From contig JAENZN010000029.1 in NCBI GenBank assembly GCA_016841245.1, forward strand, positions 1 through 41,705: a DNA stretch of 41,705 nucleotides. The letters are read 5' to 3'. Position 1 is the stretch's first letter. The number at the start of each line of letters is the position of its first letter. This document shows, piece by piece, positions 25,576 to 33,820 of the stretch. The position numbers and the translations under genes are program-made. A model generated the notes under the pieces. It saw nothing but the letters and a program-made list of their open reading frames with translations, was not told where the DNA came from and made no database searches. The DNA comes from Syntrophomonas sp. (GTDB lineage: Bacteria > Bacillota > Syntrophomonadia > Syntrophomonadales > Syntrophomonadaceae).

Positions 25576-26484
25576 ATGAAAAAAAGGTCTAAGGCAATGG
25601 CAACATTGACACTGGCTCTGTCGCTGCTCCTAATGACAGCGACGGGCTGCTCAACGAATCAGGCGAATCCGTCCAGTGGAAATTCTGCGACTGACGCACA
25701 GAAAAAGGTTTTATTAGTGATCAGCTTCGGCACCAGCTACAACGACAATCGTGATTTGTCCATAGGCGGAATCGAAAAAGCGCTGCAGACAGCTTATCCC
25801 GACTACGAGGTTCGGCGTGCATTCACCAGCCAGATTATCATTGACAAACTGCAAGAGCGCGACAAACTCGAGATTGATAATGTAAAAGAAGCAATGGATC
25901 GTCTGGTAGCCGATGACATTAAAGACGTCGTGATTCAGCCTACGCATGTGATGAATGGGTATGAATATGACGATATCGTTGCTGAAGTTACGCCCTACCA
26001 GGATAAATTTGACAGTTTCAAAATCGGTAAGAACTTGCTGAGTTCCGATGCCGACTATCAAGAGGTCGCCAAAATTATAACTGAAGAAACGAAAAGCTGC
26101 GATGTTGATGGAACGGCAATCGTCTTTATGGGTCATGGTACCGAGGCGCCGTCGAACGCTACATACGCCAAACTACAAGAGATTCTGACCGCTGAGGGTC
26201 ACAACCGCTACTTTGTCGGGACAGTCGAGGCTACGCCCTCTTTAGAAGACGTTATGGAACTGGTTAAGGCCTCCGGAGCGACGAAAGTCGTGCTGGAACC
26301 GCTCATGATTGTCGCTGGCGATCACGCCAACAACGATATGGCTGGTGATGAAGAAGGTTCCTGGAAGATAGAATTTGAAAAGGAAGGTTTCCAGGTTGAA
26401 ACAATCATAAAAGGTCTTGGACAGATGCCGGGTATTCAAAATCTTATTGTCAAACATGCGGGCGAAACAATGGCTGAGAAATAA
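25576..26484 (+). CDS. cbiK: Sirohydrochlorin cobaltochelatase with lipoprotein signal (extracytoplasmic CbiK)
   Basis: 302 residues. It inserts Co(II) into sirohydrochlorin (or a related tetrapyrrole). The N-terminus is an export signal with lipobox TATGC, placing a lipidated Cys at residue 25, so the enzyme should sit outside the membrane. The mature part is a type-II chelatase: LLVISFGTSYNDNR, then the metal-site histidine His124 in IQPTHVMNGYEYDD and His187 in VFMGHGTE, and later PLMIVAGDHANNDMAGD. Exported CbiK forms are known in sulfate reducers. It leads the operon below the full-size riboswitch, together with lipoproteins, an ABC importer and cbiL. The outside location of a biosynthetic first step is puzzling. 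Confidence 0.9.
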   Translation: MKKRSKAMATLTLALSLLLMTATGCSTNQANPSSGNSATDAQKKVLLVISFGTSYNDNRDLSIGGIEKALQTAYPDYEVRRAFTSQIIIDKLQERDKLEIDNVKEAMDRLVADDIKDVVIQPTHVMNGYEYDDIVAEVTPYQDKFDSFKIGKNLLSSDADYQEVAKIITEETKSCDVDGTAIVFMGHGTEAPSNATYAKLQEILTAEGHNRYFVGTVEATPSLEDVMELVKASGATKVVLEPLMIVAGDHANNDMAGDEEGSWKIEFEKEGFQVETIIKGLGQMPGIQNLIVKHAGETMAEK

Positions 26485-26590
26485 AGAAAAATATGGACTT
26501 CCAGCTGGCTGGTTTTCAGTCAGCCGGAAGAACCGTACCATGTGTTTCGTTGACTCAGACAAACAAGACTTTATTTCAGGAGAAAATAAA

Positions 26591-27466
26591 ATGAAGAGGA
26601 TACTAATTTTTTTATTGGCAGCCGTACTTGCCTGTGCCATATTCACAGGCTGCGATGCTAAAACTCCGTCTGCCGAAAGTCTGGAACCTTCGCCAAGTTT
26701 AAGCAGCGAAAATATGCCATCTGATGCAAGCGGCGAACAAGCCGCCAGTGAGAGCGAAGAACTGAAACCCATTTATGGAAACCAAATTAAAGATGGGACG
26801 TATAAGATAGAGGTTTCGTCCAGTTCATCCATGTTTCGGATCATTGATGCACAGCTGACCGCAGCGGGAGGTGAGATGTGGGCAGTCCTGACATTGAGCG
26901 GTGACGGCTACGAAAAGTTGTACATGGGTACCGGGGAGCAGGCTCTTGCCGATTCAGACGATAAGTGCATTTATTTTGTGGAAAATGCTGAGGGCAAGTA
27001 CACTTATACAGTGCCGGTTGCAGCACTTAACCAGGACACCGACTGCGCCGCGTGGAGCATCCGAAAGCAAACATGGTATGACCGGGTTTTGGTATTTCAG
27101 TCTTCGTCAATACCCCAGGACGCAATTTCCGCCGATTCTGCGGCACAGCTTCCTGCGGATGGGCAGTATACCATTGAAGTAACCCTGTCGGGTGGTTCGG
27201 GTAGAGCAACGGTGGAGTCGCCCGCGAAGCTGACCGTAGCAAACGGCGCAGCAATAGCAACCATTATATGGAGCAGTCCGTATTACGATTATATGCTGTT
27301 GGACGGAAATAAATATAATCCGGTTAATACCGAGGGGAATTCCACCTTCGAAATCCCAGTTGGGTTGGACACGGATATGCCGGTAAGCGCCGATACCATT
27401 GCCATGAGTACGCCACATGAAATTGATTATACGTTTCGTTTTGATTCCGGTACATTGAAAAAATGA
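26591..27466 (+). CDS. Lipoprotein with two tandem beta-domains, probable tetrapyrrole/corrinoid-binding surface protein
   Basis: 291 residues. The lipoprotein signal ends FTGC (Cys21), followed by a Ser/Glu/Pro-rich linker (about 22-60). Two related domains follow: one starting IKDGTYKIEVSSSSS (about 65-175), the other LPADGQYTIEVTLSGGSGRA (about 188-288). Both share '.DG.Y.IEV', a central aromatic block (GDGYEKLYMGTG; SSPYYDYMLLDG) and a strand ending in hydrophobics. The layout recalls NEAT-type heme-binding domains. The gene lies between cbiK and the BtuF-like binding protein and overlaps the latter by four bases, so a role in capturing a corrinoid or other tetrapyrrole is a reasonable inference. 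The start is ATG 26591, after AGGAG. Confidence 0.65.
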   Translation: MKRILIFLLAAVLACAIFTGCDAKTPSAESLEPSPSLSSENMPSDASGEQAASESEELKPIYGNQIKDGTYKIEVSSSSSMFRIIDAQLTAAGGEMWAVLTLSGDGYEKLYMGTGEQALADSDDKCIYFVENAEGKYTYTVPVAALNQDTDCAAWSIRKQTWYDRVLVFQSSSIPQDAISADSAAQLPADGQYTIEVTLSGGSGRATVESPAKLTVANGAAIATIIWSSPYYDYMLLDGNKYNPVNTEGNSTFEIPVGLDTDMPVSADTIAMSTPHEIDYTFRFDSGTLKK

Positions 27467-28614
27467 GAAAAAAAAGATATATAATATTGGGAATCAGCTT
27501 GATATTAACATTTGTACTGCTTGCGGGGTGTTCAGGCAATACAATTGATACCCAGAAAAAGGGGCTTGGGAACGGCTGGCAGATAGAAAGCAGCATGGAT
27601 CTCAAGTATGCAAAAAACTTCAGCGTGGATTATTATAAGGGCGGTTATTCCCTGATTACTATAGTCGATAAAAGCAGATATCTGGTTGTTCCGAAGGGAC
27701 ATGAGATCCCGGAGGGTATAAACGAGGATATTACGGTTTTGCGACAGCCAATCAAAAACATCTACCTGGTCGCTACTTCGGCGATGTGCCTTTTCGACGA
27801 TCTTGATTCTCTGGGTAGTATCCGGCTGTCCGGTACCAAGGCAAAAGACTGGTATATACAAAACGCAAGGACCAAAATGCAGGCTGGCGACATCCTATAT
27901 GCGGGAAAATACATGACGCCGGACTATGAACTTATCATGACCAGCAAATGCAGTTTAGCTATTGAGTCCACCATGATAAACCATACTCCGGAAGTGAAGG
28001 AAAAATTAGAATATGTAGGTATACCGGTACTTACAGACCAGTCGAGCTACGAATCTCACCCGCTTGGGCGTACCGAGTGGATTAAACTTTATGGGGTTCT
28101 TACTGGCAAGGAAGATACTGCGGAACGACTGTTCAATGAACAAATTGCCTATATGGATGAAGTCGTCAGTCAGAAAAACACCGGTAAAACAGTGGCGTAT
28201 TTCTATATCAACTCTTCAGGATATGCAGTTGCCAGAAAATCGGGCGACTACGTGACCAAAATGATTGAGCTGGCCGGTGGCAGCTATATTTTTGAAAACC
28301 TCGGCGACCCTGCTAAAGCAACCAGCACAGTAAATCTTGAAATGGAAAAGTTTTACGCGACAGCCAAGGAAGCGGACTTTATCATATATAACAGCACCAT
28401 CGGCGGAGAAGTTTCCTCCATGGCAGAACTGTTAAGTAAAAACAGCTTGTTAGAGGACTTCAAAGCTGTACAAAACGGCAATGTTTGGTGTACGGACAAG
28501 AATCTTTTTCAGGAAACGACCCAGCTTGGACTGATGATTTCGGATATCCATAGGATGCTTGCGGAAAGCGATGGTAACCTGACGAAACTGAATTTTATGT
28601 ACAAGCTGCAATAA
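27463..28614 (+). CDS. ABC-transporter substrate-binding lipoprotein, BtuF-like
   Basis: 383 residues. The signal peptide ends in lipobox LLAGC (Cys23). The mature part is a helical-backbone binding protein of the BtuF/FhuD type: YLVVPKGHEIPEGI, LRQPIKNIYLVATSAMCLF, the helix-bearing DYELIMTSKCSLAIEST block, and HTPEVKEKLEYVGIPVLTD. In context (cobalamin riboswitch, CbiK, CbiL) the substrate is probably a corrinoid or cobalt tetrapyrrole rather than a siderophore, but ligand specificity cannot be read from the sequence. The start ATG overlaps the preceding stop (ATGA). Confidence 0.82.
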   Translation: MRKKRYIILGISLILTFVLLAGCSGNTIDTQKKGLGNGWQIESSMDLKYAKNFSVDYYKGGYSLITIVDKSRYLVVPKGHEIPEGINEDITVLRQPIKNIYLVATSAMCLFDDLDSLGSIRLSGTKAKDWYIQNARTKMQAGDILYAGKYMTPDYELIMTSKCSLAIESTMINHTPEVKEKLEYVGIPVLTDQSSYESHPLGRTEWIKLYGVLTGKEDTAERLFNEQIAYMDEVVSQKNTGKTVAYFYINSSGYAVARKSGDYVTKMIELAGGSYIFENLGDPAKATSTVNLEMEKFYATAKEADFIIYNSTIGGEVSSMAELLSKNSLLEDFKAVQNGNVWCTDKNLFQETTQLGLMISDIHRMLAESDGNLTKLNFMYKLQ

Positions 28615-28627
28615 TATCGACATTTAG

Positions 28628-29683
28628 GTGCGTATAAGTAAGGACGATGAAATAATATTGACAGGCGAAAATACGAAGAGGAATTTGAGATACGGTATTA
28701 TGCTGGCAATCCTTCTTATCCTCTTCATAATCTTAATTATTTTAAATATTAATTTAGGCAGTGTGTCCGTACGGATAGGGGACATCGGTAAAATATTGTT
28801 CGATCAAGGGGCAAACATCACCGAACATGATATTATCTGGAAGATCCGCCTTCCCAGAACGATGGCTGCGGTTATTCTCGGCGGCGCTCTGGCGTTGTCG
28901 GGTTTTTTGTTGCAGACATATTTCAACAATCCCATTGCAGGACCCTATGTGCTGGGAATTTCCTCCGGTTCCAAACTGGTGGTAGCTATTGTTATGGTCA
29001 TGGCACTCAGTCGGCACTATGCAGTTAGCTCCGCGGCTCTAATTACGGCGGCTTTCGTCGGAGCTATGATTACCATGGGATTTGTTCTCCTGGTGGCCCG
29101 AACGGTTCAGCGGTCATCAATGCTGATTGTCAGCGGTGTTATGATTGGCTATATTTGCTCAGCCATCACCGACTTCATTATTACCTTTGCCGACGACGCC
29201 AGCATCGTGAACCTGCACAACTGGTCAAACGGCAGTTTTTCGGGCACTTCATGGGTGGATGTCAAAGTCATGGCGGTGGTGACGCTGCTTACTTCGGCAA
29301 TTGTGTTTCTGATGTCCAAGCCCATAGGTGCTTATCAACTGGGCGAGAGTTATGCGCAGAATATGGGCGTGAATATCAGGCTGTTTCGCATCATTTTGGT
29401 ATCGCTTTCAAGTATATTATGTGCCTGTGTTATCGCCTTTGCCGGGCCAATATCTTTCGTGGGGATAGCTGTGCCGCATCTGATCAAAGCGTTATTACGA
29501 ACCTCCAAGCCGCTAATTGTTATTCCCGCATGTTTTTTGGGAGGCGCAATTTTTTGCTTAGGCTGTGACTTGATTGCAAGAACCGTTTTCGCTCCGCTGG
29601 AATTGAGTATCAGTTCCGTAACCGCGGTGTTCGGAGCGCCTGTTGTTATAGGTATTATGTTAAGAAAGAGAGAGCGTGGCTGA
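28628..29683 (+). CDS. FecCD-type ABC permease, BtuC-like
   Basis: 351 residues with about nine or ten membrane helices. Family marks: IRLPRTMAAVILGGALALSG at about 75, NNPIAGPYVLGISSGSKL, then the late block ISFVGIAVPHLIKALLRTS and the end GAPVVIGIMLRK. These are typical of the iron-siderophore/cobalamin permease family. The start is GTG 28628, 14 bases after the binding-protein gene; no strong ribosome site is visible. It works with the adjacent ATPase and binding protein. Confidence 0.88.
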   Translation: MRISKDDEIILTGENTKRNLRYGIMLAILLILFIILIILNINLGSVSVRIGDIGKILFDQGANITEHDIIWKIRLPRTMAAVILGGALALSGFLLQTYFNNPIAGPYVLGISSGSKLVVAIVMVMALSRHYAVSSAALITAAFVGAMITMGFVLLVARTVQRSSMLIVSGVMIGYICSAITDFIITFADDASIVNLHNWSNGSFSGTSWVDVKVMAVVTLLTSAIVFLMSKPIGAYQLGESYAQNMGVNIRLFRIILVSLSSILCACVIAFAGPISFVGIAVPHLIKALLRTSKPLIVIPACFLGGAIFCLGCDLIARTVFAPLELSISSVTAVFGAPVVIGIMLRKRERG

Positions 29684-29685
29684 GT

Positions 29686-30798
29686 ATGGAATACTTTTTT
29701 CGAACCAGCAAGCTGGCGGTTGGCTATAACGGGAAGCCCCTTATTAAAGACATTGAAATCCGTCTGAACAAAGGGCAAATCCTGACCTTAATCGGACCAA
29801 ACGGCTCGGGCAAGTCGACCATTCTGAAAAGCATCACCAAATATTTAAAAAGTATTTACGGTACGGTTTATATTGACAACCGCTCTATTGCTGACATGAG
29901 CAGTAAAGATATGTCCTATCAGGTATCCGTTGTTTTAACCGAAAGGATTAAAACAGAGCTTATGACCTGCGAGGATGTCGTAGCCACAGGTCGCTATCCT
30001 TATACAGGCCTTTTGGGCATTCTCTCGAGTCAAGATAAGCTTCAGGTCCGTCAAGCGATGGAGATGGTGAATGCATGGGACATTAGGGAAAGAGATTTCA
30101 CCCAAATCAGCGACGGGCAAAAGCAGAGAATCCTGCTGGCCAGGGCTATATGCCAGGAACCGCAGATTATCGTTTTGGATGAGCCTACATCCTTTTTAGA
30201 CGTCCATTATAAACTCGAGCTGCTCAGCATTCTTAGAGCCATGTCGGAAGAACGTGGGATAACAGTCATCATGTCGCTTCATGAGCTGGAAATGGCGCAG
30301 AAAGTATCTGATCTGGTAATGTGTGTGAAGGGCGAATACATTACACACTGGGGCAGCCCTCAGCAAATATTCCGGAAAGATTTGATAGGAGAGCTTTATG
30401 AATTATCAAACGGCAGCTATAATCCACTCTTCGGCAGCTTTGAGATGGAAAGACCGAAAGGTGAACCAAAAGTCTTTGTGATTGCGGGAGGCGGTACTGG
30501 GATTACAGAGTTCCGGACACTACAGAAAAAGAGGATTCCGTTTGTGACGGGCGTCCTGCATGAAAACGATATCGACTATCAGCTTGCTAACGATCTGGCC
30601 AGCGAAGTGTTTTGGGTAAAAAGCTTTGAGCGAATCGGGGAAGATATATATCGTCAGGCATTGAAGAAAATGGAATCTTGCGATACGGTAATCAACTGCT
30701 TGCAGTGTTATGGCGAAATGAATGAAAAAAATAAAAAGTTATATGAAGAAGCCGTATTGATGGGGCTGAAAATCGTTACAAATGCTGATGTACTATAA
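29686..30798 (+). CDS. ABC-transporter ATPase, BtuD/FecE-like, with C-terminal Rossmann-like extension
   Basis: 370 residues. Residues 1-255 are the ATPase: Walker A GPNGSGKST at 37-45, signature ISDGQKQRILLARAI (SDGQ instead of SGGQ), Walker B IIVLDEP and the switch histidine in MSLHELE. Residues from about 262 form an extra domain of some 110 residues beginning KVFVIAGGGTGITEFRTL, with ENDIDYQLANDLASEVFWV and a Cys-containing stretch VINCLQCYGEMNEK. This part looks like a nucleotide- or cofactor-binding alpha/beta fold not needed for transport as such. Similar extensions occur in some ABC ATPases of anaerobes, but I know of no assigned function. Confidence 0.85.
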   Translation: MEYFFRTSKLAVGYNGKPLIKDIEIRLNKGQILTLIGPNGSGKSTILKSITKYLKSIYGTVYIDNRSIADMSSKDMSYQVSVVLTERIKTELMTCEDVVATGRYPYTGLLGILSSQDKLQVRQAMEMVNAWDIRERDFTQISDGQKQRILLARAICQEPQIIVLDEPTSFLDVHYKLELLSILRAMSEERGITVIMSLHELEMAQKVSDLVMCVKGEYITHWGSPQQIFRKDLIGELYELSNGSYNPLFGSFEMERPKGEPKVFVIAGGGTGITEFRTLQKKRIPFVTGVLHENDIDYQLANDLASEVFWVKSFERIGEDIYRQALKKMESCDTVINCLQCYGEMNEKNKKLYEEAVLMGLKIVTNADVL

Positions 30799-30819
30799 TA
30801 AAACCACGGAGGACTAATG

Positions 30820-31506
30820 ATGAAACGAGGGAAATTATATGGTGTGAGCGTGGGACCGGGAGATCCCTCACTGATGACGCTCAAGGCGGTGTCCTGCATT
30901 CAACAATGTGAAGTATTGGCAGTGCCGCGTACATCCGATGGAAACTCGCTTGCCCTGAAGATAGCAAAGGGTACTGTGGACACCTCGGAAAAGCATATCG
31001 AATATCTAAATCTCCTCATGACCCGTGATTTGGCTGAGCTGGACAAAAGTTATCAGGCAGCGGCGGAGCGTATTGAGGCCCATTTGGAAGCAGGCAGAGA
31101 TGTGGCTGTACTGAGTCTCGGCGACGCCTCACTGTTCAGCTCGTATTCCTATATTTGCCGCATTCTCATCGAGCGCGGCTGGGATGCTGAAACCATCCCC
31201 GGCGTGACAAGCTTTTCCGCCTGCGCAGCATTGCTCAACCGCAGTCTTACTGAAAAGAATATGCCGCTGCACATTTTTCCTGCATCCATGCCGGATCTCT
31301 CATCCGCCCTTTCTCTGCCGGGAGGCAAAGTGGTAATGAAATCCGGCCGTGCCTTGTCGGAGGTTAAGCGTCTCTTGTCTGAGCAGGGACTTGCGGAGCG
31401 TTCAGCGCTCGTAACCGACTGCGGTCTTCCAACCCAACGTGCCTTCTCCGATATCGATGAGGCAGGGGACGAGAGCTATTTTACCACCATCCTCATCGCC
31501 CCGTAA
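30820..31506 (+). CDS. cbiL: Precorrin-2 / cobalt-factor II C20-methyltransferase
   Basis: 228 residues. It methylates C-20 of the product of CbiK. GKLYGVSVGPGDPSLMTLKA at the N-terminus, VAVLSLGDASLFSSYSY and IPGVTSFSACAALLNRSL are typical of CbiL/CobI. The start at ATG 30820 has GGAGG seven bases upstream; an ATG directly before it (30817) is too close. It lies in the import operon, away from the other ring enzymes, so the two pathway steps encoded here (CbiK, CbiL) follow the full-size riboswitch. Confidence 0.93.
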   Translation: MKRGKLYGVSVGPGDPSLMTLKAVSCIQQCEVLAVPRTSDGNSLALKIAKGTVDTSEKHIEYLNLLMTRDLAELDKSYQAAAERIEAHLEAGRDVAVLSLGDASLFSSYSYICRILIERGWDAETIPGVTSFSACAALLNRSLTEKNMPLHIFPASMPDLSSALSLPGGKVVMKSGRALSEVKRLLSEQGLAERSALVTDCGLPTQRAFSDIDEAGDESYFTTILIAP

Positions 31507-31622
31507 GTTTGCCCTGTTTCTGCCTATGATGGCATATCACATCACCGATTATGAATGTTCAGCTTCGGGGAATATAGTACGCTGTGTGCGAACTCTCGTT
31601 AAGCTGAAAACTAGAGAAAACG

Positions 31623-31657
31623 ACCCGCAGGGATCATACCTGCGGGTTTGTGTTTTG
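31623..31657 (+). terminator. Rho-independent terminator after cbiL
   Basis: ACCCGCAGG, loop GATCATA, CCTGCGGGT and TTGTGTTTT form a nine-pair perfect stem with a T-rich tail. It closes the cbiK-cbiL operon. Confidence 0.88.
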
Positions 31658-31689
31658 AAAAGAATAAAGTGGTAATATACCATAAATAA

Positions 31690-31745
31690 TTGACAATGAA
31701 TTTATAATGTTATATATTTATAACACAATGTTACAAATATATAAC
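31690..31745 (+). promoter_or_regulatory. Promoter with two tandem 16-bp operators
   Basis: TTGACA 31690-31695, 17-base spacer, TATATT 31713-31718. Two similar palindromes, GTTATATATTTATAAC (31709-31724) and GTTACAAATATATAAC (31730-31745), match at 13 of 16 positions and lie 21 bases centre to centre, i.e. two helix turns. They cover the -10 box and the start region. The XRE protein at 32100 is the obvious candidate to bind them. Confidence 0.7.
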
Positions 31746-31760
31746 AAGGAGGTGCTTGAG

Positions 31761-32099
31761 ATGAAGAACGAGTTATGCCTTATAGGTCTCATTGGGTTTT
31801 TGGGGTTTTTAGGAGTATTTACAAACAATCCAGGATATTACGGATTCTTTTCTTTCTTTAGTTTCTTTTTCTTTGCAAAAGTGCTGCCTGATGAAATGCT
31901 GAAAAGAAATATCAATAAGGCAGCCAAAAATGCTTTTTTTTCAAGTGTGATATTTTTTCCTATTGTCGCAATTTGGGGAGCTTTAGCATCGTTTTCAGTT
32001 GAAAATGGCCTGGTTTTTGGTTTTGCCATTAACTTTGCTTTGCAAGCTATTATCTTTGGTATTTCATTGGCTAGATATGAAGCAAAGGGTGAAGTATAA
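31761..32099 (+). CDS. Small membrane protein of DUF3796 type
   Basis: 112 residues with three or four hydrophobic helices: a Gly/Phe-rich N-terminal one (LIGLIGFLGFLGVF), a Phe-rich one (FFSFFSFFFFAKVL), and two after the KRNINKAAKNAF loop. This matches DUF3796-type proteins, which are commonly encoded directly before a small XRE regulator. Function is unknown. The start ATG 31761 has AAGGAGG eight bases upstream. The stop TAA is immediately followed by the ATG of the regulator. Confidence 0.72.
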   Translation: MKNELCLIGLIGFLGFLGVFTNNPGYYGFFSFFSFFFFAKVLPDEMLKRNINKAAKNAFFSSVIFFPIVAIWGALASFSVENGLVFGFAINFALQAIIFGISLARYEAKGEV

Positions 32100-32303
32100 A
32101 TGGCAATGATAACAAAAATCAAAGAATATAGAGCTAAAGAAAATATTACCCAGGGTGCATTGGCTAATAAAGTGGGTGTAAGAAGGGAAACGATAGTTCA
32201 TCTTGAAAATGGTAAGTATAATCCGTCACTAAAATTAGCTCATGACATTGCAATAGCGCTAAATACCACGATCGATGAACTATTTATCTTTATTGAAGAG
32301 TAG
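32100..32303 (+). CDS. Small XRE-family (Cro/CI-type) regulator
   Basis: 67 residues, almost entirely one helix-turn-helix domain: [20 protein letters not shown] followed by [21 protein letters not shown] and a short tail DELFIFIEE. This compact type usually represses its own two-gene cassette with the membrane protein. Stop and start codons of the two genes abut (TAAATG). It probably binds the tandem operators at 31709 and 31730. Confidence 0.88.
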   Translation: MAMITKIKEYRAKENITQGALANKVGVRRETIVHLENGKYNPSLKLAHDIAIALNTTIDELFIFIEE

Positions 32304-32480
32304 GAACCTCGGACCACCGATGAATAATTTATAGAAGCAAATCATAACACCTTATCAACAGCTTCATTGAGAATCATTTATAATTGACCCGCAAACAAAT
32401 CTCTTCCATTGAACAATTAAACGACTTACTACTTGACAAAAATGTAATGCAAGCTTAACATGTAGTTAAGCTTGCGTTAC
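32304..32480 (+). promoter_or_regulatory. Intergenic region carrying promoter/operator module A
   Basis: TTGACA 32433-32438, 17-base spacer, TAACAT 32456-32461. The palindrome GTAATGCAAGCTTAAC - ATGTA - GTTAAGCTTGCGTTAC (32444-32480) has 16-base arms with one mismatch and covers the spacer, -10 and start point. It is near-identical to module B at 34753. It should control the operon starting at 32578. Nothing else is seen in 32304-32432. Confidence 0.78.
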
Positions 32481-32577
32481 ATTTTTATTGCATTCAAGCA
32501 CATTTTTGTACAAGTGAGAAAGAACCAGCTGCATGATATATCTAACCTCTATTTGCCAGAAAGGAAGGTTGCTGATC

Positions 32578-33057
32578 ATGAAAATTAACACAGACACATG
32601 GGAAAAAATCGTTAAATATTATGATGAATTAAAACAGACTTCGATGATAGGTTCCGTTAATAATATGGGGCATCCAAATGTTACGCCGATTGGTTCATTG
32701 ATCTTAAAGGGCGATTGCTCAGGTTATTACTTTGACTTATTTACCAGGGAATTATCAGATAATCTGGATCAAAATCCAAATGTCTGTGTTTTGCTGGTTC
32801 AGACCGGAAAACTATTCTGGTTTAGATCACTATATGCCGATGAATACAAGAAACCTCCCGGAATAAAATTGACTGGTTCTGCCGGGAACAGGCGTGAAGC
32901 ATCAGCAGAAGAAATAGAATTGCTTAGAAACAAGACCAAGACGTTAAAAATGCTTAAGGGGTATCATACTATCTTTGGAAATCTATCCTATGTGAGAGAC
33001 ATTAGATTTACAGATTACTTTATGATCAACACCGGTAAAATGACGTTTGAGCTTTGA
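32578..33057 (+). CDS. Pyridoxamine 5'-phosphate oxidase-like FMN-binding split-barrel protein
   Basis: 159 residues. MIGSVNNMGHPNVTPIGSLI near the N-terminus, then FTRELSDNLDQNPNVCVLLV and IKLTGSAGNRREASAEEIEL, are typical of flavin-binding split-barrel proteins of the PNPOx-like family. No substrate can be given. I start at ATG 32578, after AAAGGAAGG; an upstream ATG at 32533 has no ribosome site. It is the first gene of a four-gene operon under module A. Confidence 0.8.
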   Translation: MKINTDTWEKIVKYYDELKQTSMIGSVNNMGHPNVTPIGSLILKGDCSGYYFDLFTRELSDNLDQNPNVCVLLVQTGKLFWFRSLYADEYKKPPGIKLTGSAGNRREASAEEIELLRNKTKTLKMLKGYHTIFGNLSYVRDIRFTDYFMINTGKMTFEL

Positions 33058-33097
33058 TAACCGCAAAAGACTGGCTAAGAATCAGGAGATGATAAAA

Positions 33098-33256
33098 ATG
33101 AAGTCCAAGTGCGAGAACTGTAAATTAAGAGCATATGCCGAGAAGCATAAGAGTTCCTTGCGGAGTAAGCTGTGGTACTGGCATAGCAAATGGTGTCCGG
33201 GCTGGAAAGCCTACCAAAAAAATTTAAAAGCTGCCGGAAATAATTCCAGAGTATAG
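33098..33256 (+). CDS. Small cysteine-containing protein
   Basis: 52 residues, strongly basic: MKSKCENCKLRAYAEKHKSS, then LRSKLWYWHSKWCPGWKAYQ and a polar tail. CxxC plus a later Trp-Cys-Pro-Gly could form a zinc or redox site. The start ATG 33098 has AGGAG nine bases before it; an ATG at 33089 is too close to the same site. It sits between the FMN protein and the SRPBCC protein. Function unknown. Confidence 0.65.
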   Translation: MKSKCENCKLRAYAEKHKSSLRSKLWYWHSKWCPGWKAYQKNLKAAGNNSRV

Positions 33257-33265
33257 GGGGTTATT

Positions 33266-33820
33266 GTGGATATGCGCACCGTTAACAACTGGGGAATGAC
33301 CTCCCAGGAGCGGAAACTGGTTTTCCCCTGTGATAATTATATAAAAGAATATGATCCGGCCTTTACCCTGTATCGGGGTATTACTATAAAAGCACCGATG
33401 AGTACGGTTTTTAAATGGGTGTCCCAATTGCGTATCGCACCTTACAGCTATGACTGGATAGATAACCATGGCCGACCAAGCCCCAACCGCTTGTTATCTG
33501 ACCTGCCTCCCCTGGCAAACGGTCAAATAGTATGGAACATCTTCGAATTGATCGATTTCGAGATCGATAGAAGTATTACCCTCCGTGCTACACCGGCAGG
33601 TCTTATGAAATATCAGCTTCAAGATTTGGTGGTCAGTTATCTGATATATCCCCAGGATAATCAAACCTGCCGCCTGCTGGTTAAAGGCTTAATGAAGTAC
33701 CGAAATAATTTAGCAGGCAGATTAGCAAAGTACTTAATGCCCGGGCTGGATTTAATAATGATGCGCAAGCAATTCCTGAGACTAAAGATGCTGGCGGAAC
33801 AACAAGGTGAAGAGCGATGA
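33266..33820 (+). CDS. SRPBCC-superfamily (START/polyketide-cyclase-like) protein
   Basis: 184 residues. Family-like features: YRGITIKAPMSTVFKWVSQL (first strand and helix), SYDWIDNHGRPSPNRLL, and later LVVSYLIYPQDNQTCRLLVK, ending in a long C-terminal helix MMRKQFLRLKMLAEQQ. SRPBCC proteins bind lipids, polyketides or other hydrophobic molecules in a deep pocket. The start is GTG 33266, five bases after GGGGG. ATGA overlap with the next gene suggests coupled production with the hydrolase. Confidence 0.72.
   Translation: MDMRTVNNWGMTSQERKLVFPCDNYIKEYDPAFTLYRGITIKAPMSTVFKWVSQLRIAPYSYDWIDNHGRPSPNRLLSDLPPLANGQIVWNIFELIDFEIDRSITLRATPAGLMKYQLQDLVVSYLIYPQDNQTCRLLVKGLMKYRNNLAGRLAKYLMPGLDLIMMRKQFLRLKMLAEQQGEER

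Noticed and set aside
31840-31880. TTCTTT-rich repeat
   Set aside because: It encodes the Phe-rich membrane helix of the DUF3796-type protein and is explained by that.
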